A stretch of DNA of 64,000 nt from assembly GCF_042665295.1 (NCBI RefSeq), contig NZ_JBHTCO010000043.1, forward strand, positions 1 to 64,000, read 5' to 3'. The translations under genes and the position numbers were made by a program. Positions 1 to 7,638 of the stretch are shown piece by piece. This stretch comes from Scopulibacillus_A cellulosilyticus. GTDB taxonomy: Bacteria; Bacillota; Bacilli; Bacillales; Sporolactobacillaceae. The notes beneath the pieces were generated by a model. It searched no databases, had not been told where the DNA came from, and saw nothing but the letters and a program-made list of their open reading frames with translations. Position 1 is the first letter of the stretch; every line of letters begins with the position of its first letter.

Positions 1-235
1 ATAAAGTTTGGATGCGAACATCCTTATTAAAGCTGTTAAACAGCGATACTTTCAATCGTTATGATCCTTAGCTTTTACTGAAAAGTTGCCCTTTCAATCA
101 CGCTTGGCTTTTGTTTAGTTTTCAAGGTACAATAAGTATATCTATGTCCACTTCACATTGAACAACCGAAATATAATCGTTTCGATTTAGATCAATCTAT
201 CACTTTTGTTTATGATAGTTTTTTTCACAGCGGCT
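1..235 (-). other. rRNA operon leader (16S rRNA lies just outside the window)
   Basis: Read on the minus strand, this segment contains CTTGAAAACTAAAC near positions 115-128, a sequence typical of Bacillales rRNA leaders and spacers. It ends at position 1 with CTTTAT, which resembles the first bases of a Bacillus 16S gene (TTTAT followed by CGGAGAG or TGGAGAG). It is preceded by three promoters in tandem. The 16S gene itself is not visible, so its presence is inferred. Confidence 0.7.
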
Positions 236-240
236 TATTC

Positions 241-424
241 ATTATATCACTTTAAGTTGTTTGTGTCAACAACTTTTTTTGATTTATTTTTTGTCGTTTG
301 AAGCGACGCTATTAATATTAACATTGTCATTCATCAATGTCAATATGTTTTTTTAAATTTTGTTTGTCGCTTTTTATTGGCGACAACGTTTAATAATTTA
401 CCACGACTTCTTATGTAACGTCAA
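241..424 (-). promoter_or_regulatory. Three tandem sigma-A promoters of an rRNA operon
   Basis: On the minus strand there are three sites. The first is TTGACG, 18 bases, TAAATT (419-424 and 395-400). The second is TTGACA, 17 bases, TAATAT (338-343 and 315-320). The third is a perfect consensus TTGACA, 17 bases, TATAAT (264-269 and 241-246). All point toward the rRNA leader at the left edge. Tandem strong promoters are the normal arrangement for Bacillus rrn operons. The two promoters nearest the leader are clear; the far one is weaker. Confidence 0.8.
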
Positions 425-490
425 TACTTTTTCAAAAGTTTTTTACCCCTGTATAAATTTCGGAAAATAATTATTATTCGGCCGTTTGTG

Positions 491-499
491 TGCTATACT
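491..499 (+). promoter_or_regulatory. Extended -10 element upstream of ygzB
   Basis: A TGC-TATACT extended -10 element lies about 22 bases upstream of the ygzB start codon. No good -35 is visible at the right distance, as is usual for extended -10 promoters. The short gap means the 5' leader would consist of little more than the AAGGAGG ribosome binding site. Confidence 0.45.
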
Positions 500-520
500 T
501 CATTAAGGAGGTTGTTTCCT

Positions 521-880
521 ATGTTCTTCAAAAAATCAAGTAAGATTAATAAGTTTCGTTCATTTGCTCTTCTTCTTGTTTTCATAGGGATAGGCATTAT
601 GTATGCGGGTATTTTTTTAAAAAGCCATGTCATCATCATGACAATCTTCATGCTTTTAGGCTTTATATCGGTAATACTTAGTTCCGGGATATACCTTTGG
701 GTAGGGATGTTATCAACTAAAACCATTAAGGTCATTTGTCCTAATTGCGGGAAGCCAACCAAAATTCTGGGGAGAGTCGATATGTGTATGAGCTGCAATG
801 AACCGCTGACACTGGATCCAAATTTGGAAGGGAAACCATTTGACATAAAATACAATAGAAAAAGTTATAAAGAAAACTAA
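521..880 (+). CDS. ygzB: YgzB, small membrane protein with zinc ribbon (UPF0295)
   Basis: A 119-residue protein with two predicted transmembrane helices (about residues 13-31 and 37-60), followed by a cytoplasmic CPNCG...CMSC zinc-ribbon-like part. It matches remembered B. subtilis YgzB along its length, including the KSSKINKFRSFALLLVFIG start and the EPLTLDP segment. The ATG at 521 is chosen because AAGGAGG sits nine bases upstream; the longer reading frame from 488 has no such site. The gene is convergent with perR, as in B. subtilis, and shares a terminator with it. Its function is unknown in the family. Confidence 0.9.
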   Translation: MFFKKSSKINKFRSFALLLVFIGIGIMYAGIFLKSHVIIMTIFMLLGFISVILSSGIYLWVGMLSTKTIKVICPNCGKPTKILGRVDMCMSCNEPLTLDPNLEGKPFDIKYNRKSYKEN

Positions 881-956
881 TCGATCAATGAACCTAAAGG
901 GAAGTCAGAGGTTTTAGTTGTAACTGTACTTTCATTCATTTATTTAAAAGCATACA

Positions 957-990
957 AAAGCTGAGAACCTTCAGAAGGCCTCAGCTTTTT
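957..990. terminator. Bidirectional terminator between ygzB and perR
   Basis: The arms AAAAGCTGAG and CTCAGCTTTT form a hairpin with A-rich and T-rich flanks, so it can stop transcription from both sides. It overlaps the last codon of perR. Confidence 0.85.
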
Positions 991-1432
991 AGTGTTGTTC
1001 TTTTTTTTGGCACTCAGGGCATATGCCGTATACTTCCATCCGATGCTTTCCTACATGAAATCCGGTAACATGTTCAGCCAATGCCTCTACCTCATCCAAT
1101 CCCGGATAATGAAAATCAACAATTTTGCCGCACGAACTGCATATGCAATGATAATGATCAGAAGTCCCAAAATCAAAGCGGCTGGATGAATCACCGTACG
1201 TTAATTCTTTAACTAACCCAGCTTTTTTAAAGACCCTTAAGTTGTTATATACAGTCGCGACACTCATATTTGGAAATTTACCTTCAAGTGCTTTATAAAT
1301 TTCATCCGCAGTTGGATGCGACATTGATACAATTAAATATTCTAATATGGCATGACGTTGCGGTGTTATGCGTACGCCGGATTCCTTTAACGTATCAATG
1401 GCTTCTTTTATACGTTCTTCAGTCACCGTCAT
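989..1432 (-). CDS. perR: PerR, peroxide-sensing Fur-family repressor
   Basis: A 147-residue Fur-family regulator. The N-terminal winged helix (about residues 5-85) carries the PTADEIY and SVATVYNNLR recognition region, nearly identical to B. subtilis PerR. The C-terminal part has the HYH metal-binding segment and two CxxC pairs (CSSC and CPEC) for structural zinc. PerR senses hydrogen peroxide by metal-catalysed oxidation of its regulatory-site histidines and derepresses catalase, Dps-like and haem genes. The ATG at 1432 is preferred to a TTG 15 bases upstream because GTGAGG lies just before it and it aligns with the known start. A Per box lies over its own promoter. Confidence 0.95.
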   Translation of the reverse strand: MTVTEERIKEAIDTLKESGVRITPQRHAILEYLIVSMSHPTADEIYKALEGKFPNMSVATVYNNLRVFKKAGLVKELTYGDSSSRFDFGTSDHYHCICSSCGKIVDFHYPGLDEVEALAEHVTGFHVGKHRMEVYGICPECQKKEQH

Positions 1433-1463
1433 GCACCTCACTTTCAAAACATTAATTATTAAA

Positions 1464-1520
1464 TTAAAATATTTATAATCTGTTAATTTTATTTTACATG
1501 GTAAAAAGGGACTGTGTCAA
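1464..1520 (-). promoter_or_regulatory. perR promoter with a Per box (autoregulation)
   Basis: On the minus strand TTGACA (1515-1520), 18 bases, then TAAAAT (1491-1496). Just downstream at 1464-1478 is TTATAAATATTTTAA, which matches 12 of the 14 defined positions of the PerR consensus TTATAATnATTATAA. A Per box at about +6 to +20 is a repressing position, consistent with the autoregulation known in B. subtilis. Confidence 0.7.
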
Positions 1521-1571
1521 TTATTGTTACCTTCAATATCACCGTAAAAATTAGACCAATAATATTCCTTT

Positions 1572-2528
1572 TTAATATCCCCTATCCAAATCAATTTGAT
1601 TTATAAATTTATTTTCCTTATGAATGTATTTATAAAGATTCTTTTTGAAAATTTCGACAGCACGCGGCTGATATTGATCTGTGCGAGCCGATATATGCGG
1701 TGTTACCGTCACTTCTTCCATAGCCCAAAAAGGATGGTCCTCAGGTAATGGTTCCTCTTCAAAAACATCCAATATAGCATGTGATATTTCTTTTTTAACT
1801 AACGCTTGATATAAATCCTTCTGGTTAACGGTCGTACCTCGGCCAATATTAATAAATACAGCTTCTTGTTTCATGGCTTTAAAAAGATCTTTATTAATTA
1901 ATTGATATGTCTCAGAAGTGGTTGGTAACACTGAAATAACGTAATCTGCAGATTTTAAAGCCTCATTGATTTGAGTCATGGAATAAATATTATCTATAAA
2001 TTCAACCGGACGGCCGCTTCGATTAACCCCCGTTGTCTCCATATGAAATGCTTTTGCAAGTCTGGCAATTTCACTTCCGATTGCACCCGGACCTATAATC
2101 GTCATTTTTTTACCGGAGAGTTCCCCGAGCTTTAAGGTTTCCTCCCAATAATGCCTTTCTTGGTTATTGGACAATTGACGGAATTTCTTTACATAATTGA
2201 GCATAAGCCCAATTGTAAATTCAGCCATTGGTATTTTATGAATGCCTCTAGCATTTGTCACTAATATATTCTTTTCTTTAATAGCTTGAAACGGCAGCTG
2301 TTCAACACCGGCTGTCATGACCATAATCCACTTTAAATGTTCAGCCTGTTTAATCATTTTCTCATCTAAATCGTCTCCGTATGTAATAAGTATATCCGCA
2401 TAACTCAGTTTACCCTTAGCTTCATACATACTTTTACAAAATAAAAAGTTAACGTCTTGAAAATCTTTTTTTAAATTTTCACGTAAATCACGGCGAACTT
2501 TTGCTGAAGTCAAAACATTTATCGTCAT
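1572..2528 (-). CDS. D-2-hydroxyacid dehydrogenase family oxidoreductase
   Basis: A 318-residue NAD(P)-dependent dehydrogenase of the D-isomer-specific 2-hydroxyacid family. Visible features are the dinucleotide-binding GPGAIG loop near residue 143, the NIGRGTTV segment with the substrate Arg, the catalytic Glu in FEEEPLP and the catalytic His in TPHIS. The substrate (glyoxylate, hydroxypyruvate, phosphoglycerate or another 2-oxoacid) cannot be told from sequence. The ATG at 2528 follows GAGGGTGAG; the frame extends 18 codons upstream without a site. It sits between perR and bcp, where B. subtilis has no gene, so it is an insertion into a conserved block. Confidence 0.85.
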   Translation of the reverse strand: MTINVLTSAKVRRDLRENLKKDFQDVNFLFCKSMYEAKGKLSYADILITYGDDLDEKMIKQAEHLKWIMVMTAGVEQLPFQAIKEKNILVTNARGIHKIPMAEFTIGLMLNYVKKFRQLSNNQERHYWEETLKLGELSGKKMTIIGPGAIGSEIARLAKAFHMETTGVNRSGRPVEFIDNIYSMTQINEALKSADYVISVLPTTSETYQLINKDLFKAMKQEAVFINIGRGTTVNQKDLYQALVKKEISHAILDVFEEEPLPEDHPFWAMEEVTVTPHISARTDQYQPRAVEIFKKNLYKYIHKENKFINQIDLDRGY

Positions 2529-2558
2529 CACACTCACCCTCTTACTTTTAATATGACA

Positions 2559-2585
2559 AAAGCGCGGGAAATCATCCCGCACTTT
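2559..2585. terminator. Hairpin terminator downstream of bcp
   Basis: The arms AAGCGCGGGA and TCCCGCACTT form a stable GC-rich stem between bcp and the dehydrogenase gene. On the minus strand it is followed by CTTTTGTC. It probably ends the bcp transcript. Confidence 0.7.
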
Positions 2586-2608
2586 ACAAAACTATGTGAT
2601 TGATTTGT

Positions 2609-3082
2609 TTAATTAGCTAAATTTTCTTTGATAAATTGCAATACCTCTTCAACGTGACCCTTAACCTTTACATTTGGCCAGACTTTTGCAATATTGCCTT
2701 CTTTATCAATAACAAATGTAGAACGTTGAATGCCCATATATTCTTTTCCGAAATTTTTCTTTAACTGCCAAGCACCGTATTTTTCTGCAACTTCATGGTC
2801 AACATCTGCTAAAAGCGTAAACGGCAGACTATGCTTTTCAGTAAATTTTTGGTGCTTTTCAACTGGATCGGGGCTGACGCCTAATACGACGGTATTAACA
2901 TCGGCAAATAAAGCATGTTGGTCTCTAAAATCACAAGCCTCAGTTGTACAACCAGGTGTCATATCTTTTGGATAAAAATACAAAACAACATTCTTTCCTT
3001 TAAAATCAGATAAAGTGACTTCTTCACCATTCGTCGATTTCAATGTAAAATCCGGTGCTGTTTGTCCAGCTTCTAAAATCAT
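2609..3082 (-). CDS. bcp: Thiol peroxidase Bcp (atypical 2-Cys peroxiredoxin)
   Basis: A 157-residue peroxiredoxin of the Bcp/PrxQ class that reduces hydrogen peroxide and organic hydroperoxides in the cytosol with electrons from thioredoxin. The peroxidatic cysteine is C45 in PGCTTEAC and the resolving cysteine is C50, the five-residue spacing typical of the atypical 2-Cys type. Length and motifs are normal. AAAGGAG precedes the ATG. In B. subtilis ygaF (bcp) is also a neighbour of perR, and a peroxide regulator next to a peroxidase makes sense. Confidence 0.95.
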   Translation of the reverse strand: MILEAGQTAPDFTLKSTNGEEVTLSDFKGKNVVLYFYPKDMTPGCTTEACDFRDQHALFADVNTVVLGVSPDPVEKHQKFTEKHSLPFTLLADVDHEVAEKYGAWQLKKNFGKEYMGIQRSTFVIDKEGNIAKVWPNVKVKGHVEEVLQFIKENLAN

Positions 3083-3237
3083 TTAAAACGCTCCTTTTAT
3101 TTGATTAGTATCATTACTTCTCTTCATAACTTGCAGCAATTCGAGATGTGTCCCTCGGTGCTCCTTCGCCGGTGATTATTCATTGAAGTATCGCTACTTC
3201 TCGTCGCTATTCGCAGCAGTTCGAGAAGTGCCGCTCG

Positions 3238-4243
3238 TTACTCCGCGATTTTAATCGCTATTTTTCCGAATTGCTTGCCTTCTTTAATTTTTTTCAAGGC
3301 CACAACTGTTTCTGAAAGCGGGTAGACGCTGTCAACAACCGGCCTAATTTGGTGTTTGTCAAAAAAGGCTATCATTTCATGAAACTCCTCAATGCTCCCA
3401 AGGGTCGAACCCAGCAAACTATATTGCCCGTAAAAGAAGTCGCGCAAATTAAGTTTAACTTCGTCCCCGGCTGAGGCCCCAAAGACAACCATTGTACCGC
3501 CTTTTTTAAGTTGATTGAGCGACTTTTGCCAAGTTGCAGCTCCAACACTTTCGATGACAAGATCAATCGTTTCATTTTCAAGAGCCTTATCCCAATCGCC
3601 ATTTGAATCAATGGCCATATCAGCTCCTAATTGCAAGGCTTTTTCATTTTTTTCAGGACTTCGGGAACTGACAATAACCCCGGGCGCCCGCAGCCTTCGC
3701 CATTTGTACCAAATAAGTTACGACACCGCTGCCAACGCCTGGAATAAATACAGTTTGTCCAGCTTGAAGATTTCCGCGCGTAAACATGGCACGACAGGCG
3801 GTCAAAGCACCTAAAGGCAATACACCTGCTTCCTCCCAAGTCAAATATTTCGGTTTCGCTGTCACTTGCTCGGCAGCGATAACAATCGATTCTGCAAAAG
3901 TACCGTTATCAGGCAATCCTAAAATTTCATGGTCTTCAGGAGGGGCCGGACTTTTCTCTCTCCAACGAAGGCTCGGGATAATGACAACTTCTTGTCCGAC
4001 GGCGAGCCCTTGGACACCTTCGCCAATTTCTTCAATAACACCCGCGCCGTCAGAACCGATAACTAACGGCGAACTGACCCCGGCATGTCGGGTTAAAACA
4101 AATAAATCGCGATGATTTAATCCAGCAGTTTTTAGCCTGACTTTCACTTCACCGCTTTTAACTTGCTGTTCTTCTATATCTGTATAAGAAACTCCTGAAA
4201 GTCCTTCTTCTCCCTTATGTATGATTGCTTTCACAGTTATCAC
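3238..4243 (-). pseudogene. Zinc-binding/quinone-oxidoreductase-type dehydrogenase, broken by a one-base frameshift
   Basis: The two halves are in different frames: an N-terminal GroES-like part with an SDGAGVIEEIGEG segment (3653-4243) and a C-terminal Rossmann part (3238-3636). The break is at 3678-3684, in the run CCCCGGG. Removing one base restores a continuous reading that runs ...AAGARVIVSSRSPEKNEKAL... into the second half, giving about 334 residues, the usual length of the MDR family (B. subtilis YogA is similar). Either the strain has lost the gene or there is a sequencing error in the homopolymer. Codon use and the rest of the reading frame are intact, so any inactivation is recent. 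Confidence 0.85.
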
Positions 4244-4371
4244 CTCTTATATATTTTCTCAAAAGTTTGTCAATATCTCAAATATAACAAACTGAATCTT
4301 TGCTTTGCCCAATTAGTATTTACCCTTTTTATTAATATGTTAAGCTTAAAGATAATCGCTTCTTTATATTC

Positions 4372-4500
4372 GATAAAGAAAACTTGCCGAATGGCAAGCC
4401 TTAAAAGGCGAAGACAGAGGCCTAGTACTCCGGAGCACAAGTCTCGCTAACTCACTTTGTTCGCAGTCTCGCTTCGTTGCGCTTATACTTTTGCACCTAA
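4372..4500. repeat. Structured intergenic repeat, copy A
   Basis: The sequence GATAAAGAAAACTTG, a perfect hairpin CTTGCC-GAAT-GGCAAG, then CCTTAA and GGCCTAG recurs at 35580-35625. The stem bases differ between the two copies but pairing is kept. A second part, rich in TCGCTTCG-like words, continues to about 4490. The element occupies most of the 330-base gap upstream of the NUDIX gene and encodes no protein. Confidence 0.6.
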
Positions 4501-4574
4501 AATTTGCCTCTGCGTCACATTCTCATCTTTGCTACAAATTTATACTTAAAAGTATAAAAAGAGGTGAAATAACT

Positions 4575-5186
4575 GTGGATATTAACGAAATAAAAGAAAA
4601 AATTGATAAAGACAAGGGTATTATCGGTGAAAACAAGGCTAAAAAGTCTGCTGTCCTCATTCCGCTTTTAGAAGTAAATGGTGAGTGGCACATTTTATTT
4701 GAAGTCAGATCAAAAACATTAAAATCACAACCAGGAGATATATGTTTTCCGGGTGGAAGATACGACAAAAAAGATGCTTCCCTAAAAGAAACGGCGATTA
4801 GAGAAACATCTGAAGAGCTCGGAATCAGCACGTCTGATATTACAATTTTGGGGGACCTTGCTTTATATGTCCCATCGCCTTATATGATTGTTTACCCTTT
4901 TGTTGGATATATTCATTCAGTAGAGGGAATAATGCCTAACGAGCAAGAAGTTGATTCTGTATTTACGGTACCTCTGAATTGGCTCTTGAAGCAAAAACCT
5001 GAACGCCATATTGTTGACTTAGCAGCAAAACCGAAAGCTGACTTCCCATTTGAAAAAATATACGGAGGGAAGAATTATACGTTTCGGCGACAGTTTATGG
5101 AAGAACTTTTTTATGATTACAACGAACGAAGTATTTGGGGGTTGACCGCAAAAATATTAAGCCACTTTTTAGATACTCTTGCGTGA
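4575..5186 (+). CDS. NUDIX hydrolase, CoA-pyrophosphatase type
   Basis: A 203-residue NUDIX protein. The stretch from FPGGRYD to TAIRETSEELG (about residues 58-82) is the CoA-diphosphatase variant of the NUDIX box, and LFEVRSKTLKSQPGDICFPGG is the associated upstream signature. Such enzymes cleave CoA or other nucleoside diphosphate derivatives with Mg2+. GTG at 4575 is chosen because GAGGTGA lies just before it; the frame extends 28 codons upstream into the intergenic repeat, where the codons look random. A weak hairpin (ACCTTC/GAAGGT) follows the stop. Confidence 0.8.
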   Translation: MDINEIKEKIDKDKGIIGENKAKKSAVLIPLLEVNGEWHILFEVRSKTLKSQPGDICFPGGRYDKKDASLKETAIRETSEELGISTSDITILGDLALYVPSPYMIVYPFVGYIHSVEGIMPNEQEVDSVFTVPLNWLLKQKPERHIVDLAAKPKADFPFEKIYGGKNYTFRRQFMEELFYDYNERSIWGLTAKILSHFLDTLA

Positions 5187-5324
5187 CCTTCTTTTGAAGG
5201 TTCGTTAGGGTTTGTGAATTTATTAAATCATTTTTATAATATTACAATTCTCAATATATGCCCAAGACGAAAATTGTATGATAGAATGAATTTTGCCGAA
5301 AAATATAGCAGGTGGTGAAATCGT

Positions 5325-7220
5325 TTGAGTAAGAGTTCAGAAAACTCAACCAAATTTGTCCCTTATATTCCTGCATCGAAATCACTTCCCGAATTAACAG
5401 TTACAGCTATCATACTTGGTATAATTCTTGCGGTGGTTTTTGGTGCGGCCAATGCCTATTTAGGATTGGTTATTGGTATGACCGTTTCAGCGTCAATTCC
5501 GGCCGCGGTTATTTCAATGGGTATTTTACGAGGGATATTTAAAAAAGAGTCGATTTTAGAGAATAACATTGTTCAGACAATTACAACAGCTGGTGAGGCG
5601 ATCGGTTCGGGGGCCGTTTTTACTATCCCGGCTTTGTTCATGCTTCACATTCATGTTCATCAAATTATGATCATTTTTATCGTACTGGTCGGCGGTATTT
5701 TGGGCGTCTTTATGATGGTGCCGCTTAGAAGATTACTTATTGTCCAAGAACACGGTAATTTGCCATATCCGGAAGGAACAGCTTGTGCAGAGGTGTTAAA
5801 ATCCGGCGAAAAAGGCGGCAGCGGAGCGCTTAATGTTCTGTACGGCGTTGTCATCGGCGGTATTTTCAAAGCGATCGGTGATGGCCTTAAACTTTTTAAA
5901 ACTGAAGTAGAAACAGGTATTTACCATTTCAAAAACGCGATTGTAGGTTTAGACACAATGCCGTCGCTGCTTGGTGTCGGCTTTATTATCGGACCGCGAA
6001 TTGCCGGGCAAATGCTTGCCGGCGGAATACTTGCATGGGTCGTTTTCATTCCGATTATCGGCTTCTTCGGTCACGGAAACCTTCATCATTTCTTCCCAAC
6101 CACAACGCCTCTGACACATCTCGGAGCTTGGGATATTTATGATAACTATATTAGATATATTGGTGCCGGAGCTGTTGCAGCGGGAGGTATTATCACTTTA
6201 CTTAAAACGCTTCCAACACTTTTTTCCAGCTTAAAAGACACCATTAGCAGCATGAGTCAAAATAAATTGGGTGCAGCAACACTTGAGCGTACAGACAGAG
6301 ATATTTCTATGAAATGGGTTATCGGCGTCGTTATTTTATTCGTTATTATTATTGCTGTTGATCCGATTGTTCACGTTGGTATTATTGGTGCAATTGCTAT
6401 TGCTATTTTAGGGTTTTTGTTTGTCACTGTCTCCTCCCGAATTGTTGGTATAGTCGGCAGTTCATCTTCTCCTGTTTCCGGAATGACAATTGCAACATTA
6501 TTAATCGTCGCCCTTGCCTATAAACTTACCGGGGCAACTGGAAATACAGGTATCATTATGACTATTAGTGTTGCAGCAATCGTATGTACAGCTGTTGCCG
6601 TTGCAGGCGATATTTCACAAGACCTGAAAACAGGTTACCTTGTCGGCGCGACACCATGGAAGCAGCAAATCGCTATGCTAATCGGTGTTATTGCATCATC
6701 CCTTGTCATTGGATTTGTTTTATATATCATGAATGCCGCTTATGGTATGGGTTCAAAAGCACTGCCTGCGCCTAAGGGTGTTTTGATGAAAATTTTGTCT
6801 CAAGGTATTATGAACGGCCAGCTGCCATGGGATTTAATCTTCATTGGCGCTGCGACTGCCATTGTTATTGAATTCTTAGGCCTTAACTCATTAACGGTTG
6901 CCGTAGGTCTTTACTTACCTATTCATACAAGCATGCCGATTATGATTGGCGGTGCTGTTCGATGGTTAATTGATCGATTCAGTATGCGTAAAGAAGAAAG
7001 ACAAGCCAGACAAGACAGCGGTACACTATTTGCCTCAGGCCTTATAGCCGGTGAATCGCTTGTCGGTGTGGTCGTCGCTTTCTTAATCTTTGCCAAAGTT
7101 CCGATGCCGGCAAATGTCATGTTCACAAACGGATTAGTTTCAGTTGTTCTATTTGCCATCGTTATCTTTTCACTTTGGTTCTTTGCTTTCAGAGGTTCAA
7201 AAAAAGGATCGGCTAAATAA
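5325..7220 (+). CDS. OPT-family oligopeptide (or metal-chelate) transporter
   Basis: A 631-residue polytopic membrane protein of the oligopeptide transporter superfamily, with about 14-16 hydrophobic segments. The family-typical N-terminal TVTAIILGIILAVVFGAANAYLG and the PYPEGTACAEVL motif (near residue 148) are both present. OPT carriers use the proton gradient to import small peptides or peptide-like metal chelates. The start is TTG at 5325, preceded by GGTGGTGA. Its stop overlaps the next start codon (TAATG), so the PqqD-like protein should be translationally coupled. Confidence 0.9.
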   Translation: MSKSSENSTKFVPYIPASKSLPELTVTAIILGIILAVVFGAANAYLGLVIGMTVSASIPAAVISMGILRGIFKKESILENNIVQTITTAGEAIGSGAVFTIPALFMLHIHVHQIMIIFIVLVGGILGVFMMVPLRRLLIVQEHGNLPYPEGTACAEVLKSGEKGGSGALNVLYGVVIGGIFKAIGDGLKLFKTEVETGIYHFKNAIVGLDTMPSLLGVGFIIGPRIAGQMLAGGILAWVVFIPIIGFFGHGNLHHFFPTTTPLTHLGAWDIYDNYIRYIGAGAVAAGGIITLLKTLPTLFSSLKDTISSMSQNKLGAATLERTDRDISMKWVIGVVILFVIIIAVDPIVHVGIIGAIAIAILGFLFVTVSSRIVGIVGSSSSPVSGMTIATLLIVALAYKLTGATGNTGIIMTISVAAIVCTAVAVAGDISQDLKTGYLVGATPWKQQIAMLIGVIASSLVIGFVLYIMNAAYGMGSKALPAPKGVLMKILSQGIMNGQLPWDLIFIGAATAIVIEFLGLNSLTVAVGLYLPIHTSMPIMIGGAVRWLIDRFSMRKEERQARQDSGTLFASGLIAGESLVGVVVAFLIFAKVPMPANVMFTNGLVSVVLFAIVIFSLWFFAFRGSKKGSAK

Positions 7221-7570
7221 TGAAAAAGGCTTTTCGTAAAAAAGAACCCGAAAACCTTATCGAGATGGTTCCAGTTTTAAATGATAAGTTTCGTATTGAT
7301 GAAATAAATGAAAAATATTATTTAATCATCCCCAGAACAACGATGGTTGAAAAGGCAGCTATTAAGTTTTTAAAACAGCCAAAAGAACATCGCTACAAAC
7401 TTGATGATCTCGGTCTATTCGTATTAAACCATTGTAACGGCGATTATACAGTTGGGGACATCGAAAATTTATTACATGAGCATTTCGGGGACAAGGCTGA
7501 GCCTACATTGGCCCGCCTTGTCAAATTCCTTCAAATATTAGATACTAATCATATCGTTACGCTTAAGTAA
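7220..7570 (+). CDS. PqqD-family winged-helix protein coupled to the OPT transporter
   Basis: A 116-residue protein whose residues about 25-110 look like the PqqD/RiPP-recognition fold: a short beta segment, then LDDLGLFVLNHCNGDYTVGDIENLLHEHFG, the helix-turn pattern of the family. PqqD domains bind leader peptides for radical-SAM or cyclodehydratase enzymes, but no such enzyme is nearby. The ATG overlaps the transporter stop by one base, so the two act together. A role in peptide handling or transporter control is an inference. A strong terminator follows. Confidence 0.75.
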   Translation: MKKAFRKKEPENLIEMVPVLNDKFRIDEINEKYYLIIPRTTMVEKAAIKFLKQPKEHRYKLDDLGLFVLNHCNGDYTVGDIENLLHEHFGDKAEPTLARLVKFLQILDTNHIVTLK

Positions 7571-7600
7571 AAGTGCCGGCATTAGCCGGCACTTTCATTA
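7571..7600 (+). terminator. Terminator of the OPT-PqqD operon
   Basis: A perfect ten-base stem AAGTGCCGGC / GCCGGCACTT with loop ATTA, followed by TCATTATTTG. It begins at the base after the stop codon. Confidence 0.85.
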
Positions 7601-7638
7601 TTTGAATAATCTCTTATGGGGAAAGGAAGTATATAGAG

